DNA of 64,000 bases from an uncultured Porphyromonadaceae bacterium (GTDB lineage: Bacteria > Bacteroidota > Bacteroidia > Bacteroidales > Muribaculaceae). Position 1 is the first letter of the stretch. Each line of letters starts with the position of its first letter. A program made the translations under genes and the position numbers. The notes below the pieces were generated by a model that was not told the origin of the DNA, searched no databases, and was given only the letters and a program-made list of their open reading frames with translations. The stretch lies in the NCBI GenBank assembly GCA_947175265.1, contig CAMWMD010000005.1:1-64000 (forward strand). Direction: 5' to 3'. Positions 6,779 through 16,143 of this stretch are shown here, piece by piece.

Positions 6779-8254
6779 ATGCTTAAGAATATAAGAAGAA
6801 TTTCAGCCGTAATCTTCTTTTTGCTGATTACGTTGCTTTTCCTTGATTTCACTGGGTCGATACAGAGATGGTTCGGCTGGATGGCGAAAATCCAATTCCT
6901 GCCCGCACTTCTGGCCCTGAACATCGGAGTCCTGGCTTTCCTTGTGGTGATGACTCTCCTCCTTGGCCGAGTCTACTGCTCCGTCATCTGCCCCCTTGGT
7001 GTCATGCAGGATGGCTTCGGATGGATAGGGAGGAAAGTAAGGAAGAACCGCTACGGCTACTCCCGCCCCCTGAATATCCTGAGATACGTGATGCTGGGGC
7101 TTATGGCCGTGGCCATAATCGCAGGTATAGGGTCGTTTGTTGCCTTGCTGGCTCCATACAGTGCTTACGGACGCATTGCCCAGACACTGCTTGCCCCCGT
7201 ATGGCAATGGGGCAACAATCTCCTTGCCTCCTGGGCGGAAAGCCATGAGAGTTACGCCTTCTACAGCGTCGACGTATGGCTCAGAAGCGGAGTGACTCTT
7301 GCCGTGGCCGCCACCACACTCATAGTGCTCGGCATCCTCGCATACCGCAACGGGCGCACATACTGCAATACCGTATGCCCCGTTGGAACACTCCTTGGCT
7401 TCCTCGCAAGATTCTCATGGCTGCGTCCCGTAATCGACTCCGGGAAGTGCAACAGTTGCGGCCTCTGCGCACGCAATTGCAAGGCCGCATGTATCGACAG
7501 CAAGGCGCATAAGATCGACTACTCCCGTTGCGTCACATGCTTCGACTGCATCGGCAAATGTCACAAAGGAGCGATCTCCTACACCTTCCGCCGAAGCCTG
7601 CAGGATGAGACGGAGGGGGTCGCTGACGCTTCAAGAAGGCAGTTCCTCACGGTTTCAGGCCTGATTGCCTCCGCCACACTGCTTAAGGCAGAGGAAAAGA
7701 CCGTCGACGGCGGTCTCGCCACAATCACCGACAAGAAGATTCCCGAACGCAAGACAAAGATCGTGCCTCCGGGCGCCTTGAGCATCGCCAATCTGGAATC
7801 ACACTGCACGGCCTGTCAGTTATGTGTCGCCGCTTGCCCCAACGGCGTACTGCGCCCCTCGACACAGTTGGATTCCCTGATGCAGCCGGAATCCTCATAC
7901 GAAAGGGGGTATTGCCGCCCTGAATGCACACGCTGTTCGGAAGTATGTCCGGCAGGTGCCATAAGACCCATCACCCGCGCTGAGAAATCATCCGTACAGA
8001 TCGGACACGCCGTATGGGTTAAGGCAAACTGCATACCTCTGACCGACGGTGTGGAATGCGGCAACTGCGCCCGCCACTGCCCTTCGGGCGCAATCACAAT
8101 GGTTGCCTCCGATGCGGCGGATGTGAACTCCCCCAAGATTCCGGTGGTGAATACAGAGAGATGCATCGGCTGCGGAGCCTGCGAGAACCTATGCCCCGCT
8201 CGCCCTTTCAGCGCAATCTATGTGGAAGGCCACGAAAGACACAGAATAATCTAA
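6779..8254 (+). CDS. Membrane polyferredoxin (NapH/NosR-like) with internal Tat motif
   Basis: A 491-residue iron-sulfur membrane protein. The N-terminal 270 residues carry about four to five hydrophobic helices and the paired motifs CSVICPLG and CNTVCPVG typical of NapH/NosR/RdxA-like electron carriers, then two ferredoxin motifs (CNSCGLCARNC, CVTCFDC). At about residue 284, SRRQFLTVSGLIASATLL is a twin-arginine motif followed by a hydrophobic stretch. A second half with four more 4Fe-4S motifs follows (CTACQLCVAACP, CTRCSEVCP, CGNCARHCP, CIGCGACENLCP). The second half would therefore be moved across the membrane folded, by Tat. It probably passes quinone-derived electrons to the next gene product, encoded 15 bases downstream. 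Confidence 0.85.
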   Translation: MLKNIRRISAVIFFLLITLLFLDFTGSIQRWFGWMAKIQFLPALLALNIGVLAFLVVMTLLLGRVYCSVICPLGVMQDGFGWIGRKVRKNRYGYSRPLNILRYVMLGLMAVAIIAGIGSFVALLAPYSAYGRIAQTLLAPVWQWGNNLLASWAESHESYAFYSVDVWLRSGVTLAVAATTLIVLGILAYRNGRTYCNTVCPVGTLLGFLARFSWLRPVIDSGKCNSCGLCARNCKAACIDSKAHKIDYSRCVTCFDCIGKCHKGAISYTFRRSLQDETEGVADASRRQFLTVSGLIASATLLKAEEKTVDGGLATITDKKIPERKTKIVPPGALSIANLESHCTACQLCVAACPNGVLRPSTQLDSLMQPESSYERGYCRPECTRCSEVCPAGAIRPITRAEKSSVQIGHAVWVKANCIPLTDGVECGNCARHCPSGAITMVASDAADVNSPKIPVVNTERCIGCGACENLCPARPFSAIYVEGHERHRII

Positions 8255-8269
8255 CCTATAGAATTAATC

Positions 8270-9661
8270 ATGAGCCACATCATAAACCGAAGGGAGTTCC
8301 TGAAAAGACTCGGAATCGGAGCCGGAATCACCGGGCTTGCTCTGACCGGTTGCAAAAGGCCGGCCGAGAACCTGGCACGGGATAATTCTGCCTCCAAGGA
8401 TATCCCCACAGATAAAATGACCTACCGGATAAATCCCAAAACCGGTGAGAAAGTCTCCATCCTCGGATACGGGTGCATGAGATGGCCCAACAAGGAGGAT
8501 GACAGCGACGAAATCGACCAGGAGGCTGTGAACCGTCTCGTGGATACGGCCATTGCGCACGGCGTGAATTATTTCGACACATCCCCGGCCTATTGCAGAG
8601 GGAAATCGGAACACGTCACCGGTATCGCGCTCTCCCGCCATCCGCGTGATTCCTATTTCATCGCCACGAAAATGTCGAATTTCGCTCCTCAAACCTGGAG
8701 CCGGGATGCCTCCATCGCCATATACAGGAACTCGCTCAAGGAACTCCGCACCGACCATATCGATTATATGCTCCTGCATGCTATCGGAGGTGGCGAGGAT
8801 GCCATGAAGGTGTTCAACTCGCGCTTCATCGATAACGGAATCCTCGATTTCCTTGTGGCCGAAAGGGAGGCCGGAAGAATACGCAATCTCGGTTTCTCCT
8901 ATCATGGCGACATCGCTGTGTTCGACTGGGCTTTGGCTAATCATGACAAGTACAAGTGGGATTTCGTGCAGATCCAGCTCAACTATCTCGACTGGAAACA
9001 TGCCAAGGAACTGAATCCCCGCAACACCGACGGCGAATATCTGTATGGCGAACTTGAGAAACGCGGTATACCGGCCGTGATAATGGAGCCCCTGCTCGGC
9101 GGAAGGCTCTCCAACGTGCCTGACCATATAGCCGCTCGCCTGAAGCAACGCGAACCGGAAAACAGTGTGGCCTCCTGGGCCTTCAGATATGCCGGCACTC
9201 ACCCCGACGTGCTTACCGTGTTGAGCGGTATGACATACATGGAGCATCTTGAGGATAATCTAAGGACGTATTCCCCACTGAAACCTCTCAATGAGGATGA
9301 GATTCAATTCCTCTACGACACCGCCGACCTTATGGTGCAGTATCCCACCGTGGCCTGCAACGATTGCAAATACTGTATGCCCTGCCCTTACGGAATTGAC
9401 ATACCGGCCATCCTGCTCCACTATAACAAGTGCGTCAATCAGGGTAATGTCGCCGAGAGCACACAGTCGCCCAATTATGCCGAGGCCAGACGCGCATTCC
9501 TCGTGGGATACGACCGTTCGGTGCCTAAACTCAGGCAGGCGAGCCATTGCATCGGATGCAACCAATGCTCACCACATTGTCCACAATCCATTGATATCCC
9601 CAAGGAACTGCACCGAATTGACCGTTACGTGGAGGATCTCAAACAGGAGACCCTCTCATGA
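8270..9661 (+). CDS. Tat-exported aldo/keto reductase with ferredoxin domain
   Basis: 463 residues. The N-terminus RREFLKRLGIGAGITGLALTGC is a twin-arginine signal ending in a possible lipobox cysteine. The aldo/keto reductase barrel follows (GYGCMRWP; YFDTSPAYCRGKSE with the catalytic Asp and Tyr; FIATKM with the Lys; MLLHAIG with the His). The C-terminus holds ferredoxin-type motifs CNDCKYCMPCP and CIGCNQCSPHCPQSIDIP. Such AKR-ferredoxin fusions are common in Bacteroidales next to polyferredoxins; the substrate is unknown. It is co-transcribed with the upstream polyferredoxin and followed by tatA, which fits Tat export. Confidence 0.85.
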   Translation: MSHIINRREFLKRLGIGAGITGLALTGCKRPAENLARDNSASKDIPTDKMTYRINPKTGEKVSILGYGCMRWPNKEDDSDEIDQEAVNRLVDTAIAHGVNYFDTSPAYCRGKSEHVTGIALSRHPRDSYFIATKMSNFAPQTWSRDASIAIYRNSLKELRTDHIDYMLLHAIGGGEDAMKVFNSRFIDNGILDFLVAEREAGRIRNLGFSYHGDIAVFDWALANHDKYKWDFVQIQLNYLDWKHAKELNPRNTDGEYLYGELEKRGIPAVIMEPLLGGRLSNVPDHIAARLKQREPENSVASWAFRYAGTHPDVLTVLSGMTYMEHLEDNLRTYSPLKPLNEDEIQFLYDTADLMVQYPTVACNDCKYCMPCPYGIDIPAILLHYNKCVNQGNVAESTQSPNYAEARRAFLVGYDRSVPKLRQASHCIGCNQCSPHCPQSIDIPKELHRIDRYVEDLKQETLS

Positions 9662-9770
9662 AGCCTCGGAGGATATGTCTACCCTTCTGAAGACACGACC
9701 CGGTGGCAATCCCTCTTAGGGAAACCGACATACATTAATAATTTCTCAGATACTAAAACGACCTGACAAT

Positions 9771-9965
9771 ATGCATTCTTTATTTTTCATCGGAGGGTTA
9801 GGTGCCTCCGAAATACTCCTCATAGCACTCGTGGTGCTCCTCTTTTTCGGAGGTAAGAAAATTCCTGAAATGATGAAAGGCCTTGGAAAAGGTGTTCGTT
9901 CTTTCAAAGAAGGTATGAAGGAACTCGAACCCGAGACCAAGGATTCAGAAAATACCGAAAACTGA
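9771..9965 (+). CDS. tatA: TatA/E family translocase subunit
   Basis: A 64-residue protein: short N-terminus, one membrane helix (ASEILLIALVVLLFF), the conserved FGGKKIPEMMKGLGKGVRSFKEG hinge and amphipathic helix, and an acidic tail. This is classic TatA, the pore-forming subunit of twin-arginine export. It follows two proteins with Tat motifs, so it probably serves them. TatC is not in the window. Confidence 0.92.
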   Translation: MHSLFFIGGLGASEILLIALVVLLFFGGKKIPEMMKGLGKGVRSFKEGMKELEPETKDSENTEN

Positions 9966-10000
9966 CACAATCGGAATGCCGTGACCCAATGGCTTCCGCC

Positions 10001-10028
10001 GACGGACGATCCTCTCGGGTCGTCCGTC
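10001..10028. other. Strong hairpin after tatA
   Basis: GACGGACGATCC pairs with GGGTCGTCCGTC (one G-T wobble) around a 4-base loop, 38 bases after the tatA stop. It has no T-run on the plus side, so it may protect or terminate the cluster transcript but is not a canonical terminator. Confidence 0.5.
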
Positions 10029-10092
10029 TCCATAAAAAAAGCATGTTGCTGTTACGTTCCGGCGCCTTATCCGTATCTATAGTGTAAGCAAC

Positions 10093-10572
10093 ATGAAAAC
10101 AGACCGACTCACATATTCATTCCTGAACGTGCGTGACAGATTGCACCGGAATGCCCTGAGAATCCTCAAAAACGATGAGGATGCCAAGGATGCTCTTCAG
10201 GATACATTCTACAACCTTTGGAAGAATGAGCCACCCGCATCTGACACCGAAGCACGCAACAAACTCTTTACGGTATTACGAAATATCTGTATAGACAGGC
10301 TCCGCCGCAGGCAGACTGTACCGATAAATGAATCTGACCTCGGGGAAATCACAGTCCAACCCGGTTTCTCAGAGGATATGGAGCGCCTGGAGACCTTGCT
10401 TTCAACTGGCTTGACTCAAATTCAACGGGAAATATATACCTTTGCAGTACACGACTGCCTGGAGTATGAGGAGATTGCCTCTCGGCTAAACATGACGGTA
10501 GAAGCCGTGAGGATGAATATGAGCCGGGCAAGAAAGAGAATAAGGGATAATTACAAAAAACTGAACAGATGA
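10093..10572 (+). CDS. ECF-type RNA polymerase sigma factor
   Basis: 159 residues. Region 2 is visible at residues 12-45 (RNALRILKNDEDAKDALQDTFYNLWK) and the region 4 helix-turn-helix at 115-155 (YEEIASRLNMTVEAVRMNMSRARKRIRD). It should direct RNA polymerase to a small regulon in response to an envelope signal. The stop overlaps the start of the anti-sigma-like gene by 4 bases (ATGA), the usual coupling of such pairs. Confidence 0.93.
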   Translation: MKTDRLTYSFLNVRDRLHRNALRILKNDEDAKDALQDTFYNLWKNEPPASDTEARNKLFTVLRNICIDRLRRRQTVPINESDLGEITVQPGFSEDMERLETLLSTGLTQIQREIYTFAVHDCLEYEEIASRLNMTVEAVRMNMSRARKRIRDNYKKLNR

Positions 10573-11066
10573 AAGACAACGACCACATACTGACACTGCA
10601 GGAGACTGAGGAACTCTGCCGGTTATATATGGAGTGTAAACTTTCAGTGCTGGAAGAGAAGGAACTGCAGTATATCCTTGGGATGATGCCTTACAGTTCT
10701 CCCGTTATCGAGGAGGCGAGAGAATCCATGAGGGCTGAGGGGATATTATCCCTCAATACAAAGGCTCGTAAAAAGCCGGAAAGGAAATGGCTGCGGCGTG
10801 CCGTAGGAATCGCGGCTTCGGTATCCGTAATCCTCATGGTCTCCCTCTTCATTACAAATCATTCCGCCGATTCGGGGGAAGAGGAGATAATAATTGCATA
10901 CGAGGGGGGACGCCGTCTCAGCCCCGAGGAATCTGAGAAGGCTGTGGAGGAAGCACAGAGGAAAGCCGAGGCCCTTATGGCTATGGCAAAGGAAAAAGAG
11001 AGGGAGGAGGAACTGAAACAGGAATACTTCATAAGTTTAATGTCAGATAAATCATACAAGAAATGA
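10569..11066 (+). CDS. Membrane anti-sigma-like protein
   Basis: 165 residues with one membrane helix near 80-97 (AVGIAASVSVILMVSLFI), an N-terminal cytoplasmic part of about 75 residues that could bind the sigma factor, and a charged coiled-coil tail (SEKAVEEAQRKAEALMAMAKEKEREEELK). Its position directly after the sigma gene with a 4-base overlap supports an anti-sigma role; no zinc-binding HxxxCxxC motif is seen. The stop overlaps the next start by 4 bases. Confidence 0.7.
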   Translation: MKDNDHILTLQETEELCRLYMECKLSVLEEKELQYILGMMPYSSPVIEEARESMRAEGILSLNTKARKKPERKWLRRAVGIAASVSVILMVSLFITNHSADSGEEEIIIAYEGGRRLSPEESEKAVEEAQRKAEALMAMAKEKEREEELKQEYFISLMSDKSYKK

Positions 11067-11449
11067 AGCGGTATCTCTTAATAATAATATGTATCCTTGG
11101 AGGATTGACGGCTATGGCAAAACCTCCGCATCTGAATGTCGAGAAACTTTTCGACGGTTCGTATAATTCCGACCACACCGTATATATCCACATATCCAAA
11201 TCCAAGGCGAAATATTTCCGTGGCTTTACCGTAACCCACAATGCCGCCTTGGTAAAGAAGGTGACGGATCTGTTCAAAAAGGATGTGGAAAGAGCCGAGA
11301 CCTCGCAGGAGATAATACAGAACGGAGGGGTGGCATATACTTCAATGACAATAAAGAACAACGGTCATGAAATTAACATCGGCTTATCCTACTCTCCGGG
11401 CGATGTCTGCTATCTTTTCATCAGCGGCCCTAATGAGGCGTTCAAATAA
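11063..11449 (+). CDS. Small secreted protein of the sigma-factor operon
   Basis: 128 residues with a signal peptide (MKRYLLIIICILGGLTAMA). The mature part of about 110 residues is soluble and resembles the small uncharacterised periplasmic proteins often found in ECF sigma operons of Bacteroidales (DUF6108-like, tentative). It is translationally coupled to the anti-sigma-like gene and may take part in signalling or in the envelope response. Confidence 0.65.
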   Translation: MKRYLLIIICILGGLTAMAKPPHLNVEKLFDGSYNSDHTVYIHISKSKAKYFRGFTVTHNAALVKKVTDLFKKDVERAETSQEIIQNGGVAYTSMTIKNNGHEINIGLSYSPGDVCYLFISGPNEAFK

Positions 11450-11476
11450 TCTGATAATCTAAATCCACCGGCAATT

Positions 11477-13615
11477 ATGAAAAAATTATTTATGCTGCTC
11501 TTCGGAGCGGCAGCACCCTTCACGTCTCTTCTCGGACAGGAGACCAACGACTCAGTAGCGGCAGCTATGGAAAAGCAACTTAATCTAAATGAAGTGGTTG
11601 TTATGGCCAAACGTCTGGTTATGAAACAAGAACCTGATCGTATCGTGTATCTTACCAAGAATGATCCCTACGCAAAAGGATTGAACGGATTCGAACTGCT
11701 TGACCGCATTCCCCGCGTCTCGGTGATTAGCGATCAGGTCAGCGTAGCGGGGAAAAACTCTGTGAGGTATATCATCGACGGACACCTGCTCGAGATGACT
11801 GACGATGCCTTGACCATGAAACTGAAAAATCTTCAGGCTGATGGAATTGAGAAAATAGAACTCCTCACTTCTCCCCCTGCCAAATATGCAAGCGGTAATA
11901 ATGTGGCCTACATCAGTATCACAACCAGAAATGAATCGCTCGGCACTCGTGGCAACGCATGGGGAAGAGGGCGGTACAGTGATCAATTCGATTACTCTCT
12001 GGGGGGAAATGTAAGCCATTCGACTCGTAGAATCGAGTTTTCCGCTGATGCGGGATGGAACGACTCAAAAGGTATCAACGACATTGACCGTGATTACACT
12101 TTTACCGATCATACTCAGGTCTCTAGCCGGAGAAACAGGTTCGAATGGAAAACCCTCGGGGCAAACGCTCTATTCAAATATAAGTTTACACCGAATTTTT
12201 GCGCCGGAACAATAGTGAATTACAGCAGGAACATGATCAAAAACGACCTTACGGACAGAACAACGGATGGCGATTCATACATGCTCTCGACTTCTACCGG
12301 ACCCTCTAATCCCGAAAACGCAATCACACTCACAGGTTTTATGGACTGGAACCTTGATTCTTCCGGAAAGATTCTGAGCCTCACCTACAACTGGTTCGAC
12401 AAGCGCAGCATGGCTTCTTCATATGTGACCACAATCTGGGATAATGGTGACGGATCCGGCCTGACAAGGGATGCCGACAACGTATACGCCATACACTCCA
12501 TAAAACTTGACGCCACACTCCCTTTCCGGAATTTCAAGGTGGAGACCGGCGCGGCATATACTTCAATAGGCAACAATACCAATCTGAGCATCGACAATGA
12601 TATTGACGGGGTGCCCTTTAATGATCCGACCCAAAGCAACCATTTCATCTATAATGAGAAAACAACGGCCTTATACCTCACCGCACAAAGGAGCCTCGGC
12701 AATTCCCTTTTCGGGAAAATCGGGGTGAGATTCGAACACACCGATGTAAGGGGTATACAGAAAACCGACAACTCCCGGCATGACCAAGGAAATGATTACG
12801 TTTTCCCGTCGGTATTGCTGAGTTGGAACATTCCGGAGGGTGGGCGCCTTTCCGCCGACTATTCCATGGGCATCACGCGCCCGAGTTTCGGGGATATGAA
12901 TCCGTTCCGCTATTATAATACCGTAAGAGACTACTTCACCGGAAATCCGGACCTTGAATCCGTCATAGGCCATAACGTAGGGATAAACTACAGTTTCAAG
13001 GGGTTATATGCCGTAGTCTATGGCTCATGGAACAAAAATGCAATCAGCTATATCACACGCTTTACCCCGGAAGGGATGCAATGGTCGACACCGGAGAATT
13101 GTCTCAACACTATGAAGACCGGTCTTTACGCCTCCTACAACCGCTCGCTGTTCAATTGGTGGAATCTAAATGTGGGTGGAGAGGTGTTCTATTCCCTGAC
13201 AAAATCCAAGATATCCGATTTCAGGGATGCAAATGACAGCGGCTGGAGCGGTAAGATCGAATTGAACACCTCATGGATGCTAAACCCTCGGAAGACACTT
13301 ATATTCAATCTCCGTTGCAGCCATTATTTCCCCTACCGGGAGAAAATGATAAGATATGAGAACCGTACTTTTCTCAATTGTGAATTAAGATATATGCTTC
13401 TTGACAACCGACTGACACTCACGGCCTCCGTGACAGACCCGTTCGGTTGGAGCATAACTAAGTCGAACGCCTATTTCAAGGATTACAGTATGTACACAGA
13501 GACCAACATCCACCAGCACTCAGTAGCCTTCCGCATCGCTTACTCATTCGGAGGGAAGAAAGTCTCCAATGTCTACAGAGATACCAAGGAACGCGAATCG
13601 CAACGCTCATATTAA
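11477..13615 (+). CDS. Outer-membrane beta-barrel receptor (TonB-receptor-like)
   Basis: 712 residues. After a signal peptide (cleavage near LLGQ) a short TonB-box-like segment LNEVVVMAKRL leads into a plug domain (GFELLDRIPRVSVISDQVSVAGKNSVRYIIDG), then a barrel of about 550 residues of the outer-membrane beta-barrel family seen in Bacteroidetes receptors. There is no N-terminal carboxypeptidase-like domain. It is the last gene of the sigma/anti-sigma operon, 27 bases behind the small secreted gene, so it is probably a target or sensor of that sigma system. The ligand is unknown. Confidence 0.85.
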   Translation: MKKLFMLLFGAAAPFTSLLGQETNDSVAAAMEKQLNLNEVVVMAKRLVMKQEPDRIVYLTKNDPYAKGLNGFELLDRIPRVSVISDQVSVAGKNSVRYIIDGHLLEMTDDALTMKLKNLQADGIEKIELLTSPPAKYASGNNVAYISITTRNESLGTRGNAWGRGRYSDQFDYSLGGNVSHSTRRIEFSADAGWNDSKGINDIDRDYTFTDHTQVSSRRNRFEWKTLGANALFKYKFTPNFCAGTIVNYSRNMIKNDLTDRTTDGDSYMLSTSTGPSNPENAITLTGFMDWNLDSSGKILSLTYNWFDKRSMASSYVTTIWDNGDGSGLTRDADNVYAIHSIKLDATLPFRNFKVETGAAYTSIGNNTNLSIDNDIDGVPFNDPTQSNHFIYNEKTTALYLTAQRSLGNSLFGKIGVRFEHTDVRGIQKTDNSRHDQGNDYVFPSVLLSWNIPEGGRLSADYSMGITRPSFGDMNPFRYYNTVRDYFTGNPDLESVIGHNVGINYSFKGLYAVVYGSWNKNAISYITRFTPEGMQWSTPENCLNTMKTGLYASYNRSLFNWWNLNVGGEVFYSLTKSKISDFRDANDSGWSGKIELNTSWMLNPRKTLIFNLRCSHYFPYREKMIRYENRTFLNCELRYMLLDNRLTLTASVTDPFGWSITKSNAYFKDYSMYTETNIHQHSVAFRIAYSFGGKKVSNVYRDTKERESQRSY

Positions 13616-13662
13616 TTCATGCAGGAAAGACACCATATATCGTAAAAACTGTCTGATTACGA

Positions 13663-13863
13663 TTAAAGGATTGCCCCAATTATCAGGGACAATCCTTTAA
13701 TCTCTTTCATCATTGACACATCATAACTGCTCCCGGCCTTATCATCCGTAAATGTTATGGTCACTTTATTATCATAGTTGTTGAATCCTCGGCACTTTGG
13801 TTTGGAGTATGACGATAAAGTGACTATGCACATCATCAGTATTGTGAATATTACAGTCTTCAT
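13663..13863 (-). CDS. Small secreted protein
   Basis: 66 residues with a clear signal peptide (MKTVIFTILMMCIVTLSSYSKP) and a mature part of about 44 residues (VTITFTDDKAGSSYDVSMM). It is convergent with the preceding receptor gene. No family is recognised; the signal peptide argues that it is real rather than a shadow ORF. Confidence 0.5.
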   Translation of the reverse strand: MKTVIFTILMMCIVTLSSYSKPKCRGFNNYDNKVTITFTDDKAGSSYDVSMMKEIKGLSLIIGAIL

Positions 13864-14362
13864 ATTATTTTCAATTAGAATATTATTTACCCTGTATCAT
13901 CTTCCGGTAGTGTTTGAACGGTCTGCGCCGGCATCAATGTTTATAAGAGTATGTTTACTTTTGTAAGATATGTCCCCCTTTTTAATCCGAAGTGCTTTCT
14001 TTGCCATGCAATCGTTGTGTACTTACCTCATTTTTCTTTTAAATTTCTCTTCGTCTTGCAAGGAAATTACAATTTTTGCTTTTTTTATTTTTTGGAACGG
14101 AACGATTTTAACATATTTTTGAGGCTTTCTACCCTCAAATTCCTTTATTAACCATTATCTACTAATATGTTGCAAAAATCACCATATCTTGCAAAACGTT
14201 CCACCCCTGAAACGATTCCGGTGTAATGTCTCCTCTCAGAAAATACTTTTAAATTAATGAGCGACGAACCCCTTGTCATGCCTCTCCAGTTTTAATGTAA
14301 TTGGCGTTATGATTTTGAAGTAAAATATGGAGGGAACAGGGCTCTATCTCACAATTTTTTAA
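13864..14362. other. Intergenic, AT-rich, nothing recognised
   Basis: About 500 bases without a supported gene, rich in T-tracts on the plus strand. The 62- and 66-codon plus-strand ORFs here lack features of real genes. Confidence 0.4.
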
Positions 14363-14370
14363 TACATTTG
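14363..14370 (+). promoter_or_regulatory. -7 promoter element
   Basis: TACATTTG is a perfect TAnnTTTG match 20 bases before the ATG at 14391, so the AAA-ATPase gene has its own promoter and a very short leader. Confidence 0.6.
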
Positions 14371-14390
14371 CAATAATTAAGGCAACGTGT

Positions 14391-15950
14391 ATGGAAATAT
14401 TAGAAAAATACCCAATCGGTGAACAGGACTTCAAGAGTGTCCGGGAAGGTGGTTATGTATATCTTGACAAAACAAGATATATCAATACAATCATACAGAG
14501 TGGCGATAAGTATCTTTTCCTTGCCCGACCCCGCCGATTCGGAAAATCCCTGTTCCTTTCAACCCTTCAATACTTTTTTGAAGGCAGACGCGACCTTTTC
14601 AAAGGATTGTTTATAGATTCTACCGACTGGAATTGGGAATCATATCCTGTGCTGCGCATTGACCTCAACACACAGAAATACGCCGATTCCGGTCTGTTGG
14701 GAAACGTGCTTGAGACACTGTTTCAGAATTGGGAGAAAAGATACGGAATCAAAAAGTTGTTTCCCGATTATGCACAGAGATTCAACTATATTCTACAGGA
14801 AATTCACTCCGTCACCGGGAAGCAGGTCGTCATTCTCGTGGATGAATATGACAAACCTCTTGTGGGAAACCTCAACAAGGATAAGAATTTTGAGGATTAC
14901 CGTGAGCAACTGGCAGCCCTTTACTCCAACTTCAAGAGCAGTGCCGAACATATACGCCTGGTGTTCCTGACAGGGGTAAGCCGTTTCTGTAAACTCTCGG
15001 TTTTTTCCGACCTCAATAACCTTAAAGACATCACTTTCTCCAATGATTATGCCGATATTTGCGGCATTACATCTGAAGAACTTTCAACCCGCCTACAGTC
15101 AGGCATACACTTACTGGCTCAAAACCTGGAAGTGGATTATCAGGAAGCGGCATCACTCTTGAAGGATAATTACGACGGTTATCATTTTGCAAGGAAGGGA
15201 AGCGACATCTATAATCCCTGGTCATTGTTGAGTTGTCTTTCCGAAAAGGAAATAAAGGATTATTGGAATGAGACGGGATTGCCCACCATAGTCGCAGAAT
15301 CACTAAAACGAATTAACGCCAATCTGGAGAGTCTTTTTGACTCATATTGTTCGGAAGATGAACTCAAAGGGTTTGATCTCCTGAACCCTAACCCATTCGC
15401 ATTGCTTTATCAGACGGGCTACCTCACTATAAAGTGTTACGAGCGGAAAATTAACAGCTACCGTCTCGGAATTCCAAACAAAGAAGTAAAAAGAGGATTT
15501 TTCAAAATCCTTCTTCCTTATTACGTCAAGACCAAAACTGAAACAAGCAACCGTATAGTAGATGCTATAGTAAGGCATTTCATTTTTGGGCAACCGGAAG
15601 AGGCGATGAAAGCCATGCAGTCTTATTTCGCAGGTATTGACTATAAAATGCGACTAGATAATGAAAATAATTTCCATAATGCCTTTTACCTCCTGTTGGA
15701 TATCATCGGTCTTGATACAACCACTGAATCGCACACCTCAGAGGGCAGCATAGATATCGTGGTGAGGACTGACGACTATATCTATGTCATCGAACTGAAA
15801 TATGATAAATCCGCAGAGGCAGCCTTACGTCAGATTGAGGAAAAACACTATTGTAGGAAATACCTTACAGAAAACCGGAAGTTATTCAAAATCGGGGTTG
15901 CGTTCTCTTCCAAAACCCGTTGCATTGAAAACTGGATAATCACAGACTGA
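14391..15950 (+). CDS. AAA-ATPase-like protein with PD-(D/E)XK nuclease domain
   Basis: 519 residues of the AAA-ATPase_like/PDDEXK_9 family, common in many copies in Bacteroidales. The Walker A-like motif is RPRRFGKSLFLS near residue 47 and the Walker B-like motif is VVILVDEYDKPLV near 145. A C-terminal nuclease-like core reads SIDIVVRTDDYIYVIELK near 460-480. All key residues look intact. The cellular role is unknown; a nuclease or defence function has been suggested for the family. It stands alone with its own promoter. A second, diverged copy lies at 42695-44254. Confidence 0.88.
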   Translation: MEILEKYPIGEQDFKSVREGGYVYLDKTRYINTIIQSGDKYLFLARPRRFGKSLFLSTLQYFFEGRRDLFKGLFIDSTDWNWESYPVLRIDLNTQKYADSGLLGNVLETLFQNWEKRYGIKKLFPDYAQRFNYILQEIHSVTGKQVVILVDEYDKPLVGNLNKDKNFEDYREQLAALYSNFKSSAEHIRLVFLTGVSRFCKLSVFSDLNNLKDITFSNDYADICGITSEELSTRLQSGIHLLAQNLEVDYQEAASLLKDNYDGYHFARKGSDIYNPWSLLSCLSEKEIKDYWNETGLPTIVAESLKRINANLESLFDSYCSEDELKGFDLLNPNPFALLYQTGYLTIKCYERKINSYRLGIPNKEVKRGFFKILLPYYVKTKTETSNRIVDAIVRHFIFGQPEEAMKAMQSYFAGIDYKMRLDNENNFHNAFYLLLDIIGLDTTTESHTSEGSIDIVVRTDDYIYVIELKYDKSAEAALRQIEEKHYCRKYLTENRKLFKIGVAFSSKTRCIENWIITD

Positions 15951-16143
15951 TTCCACTTTACAGCCAATCTTGCATATCCCTTTTTCCTCTGATTCCGTTT
16001 TGGGCATGTTTTGATTATAAAATCATTATTATGGTATTAATCAGCAGTTTCATTTTTCAATTATTATGATTTGAATATGAAACTATAGGTTTTGACGTGA
16101 AGTTGTGCTAACTTTACGCATATCACTATCACCCCTCTTGAGA

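Noticed and set aside
8264-9247. 327-residue minus-strand ORF
   Set aside because: Antisense to the aldo/keto reductase, whose catalytic motifs are intact; no motif in the antisense product.
13778-13966. 62-residue plus-strand ORF
   Set aside because: It is antisense to the 66-residue ORF that has a clean signal peptide, which is the better candidate.
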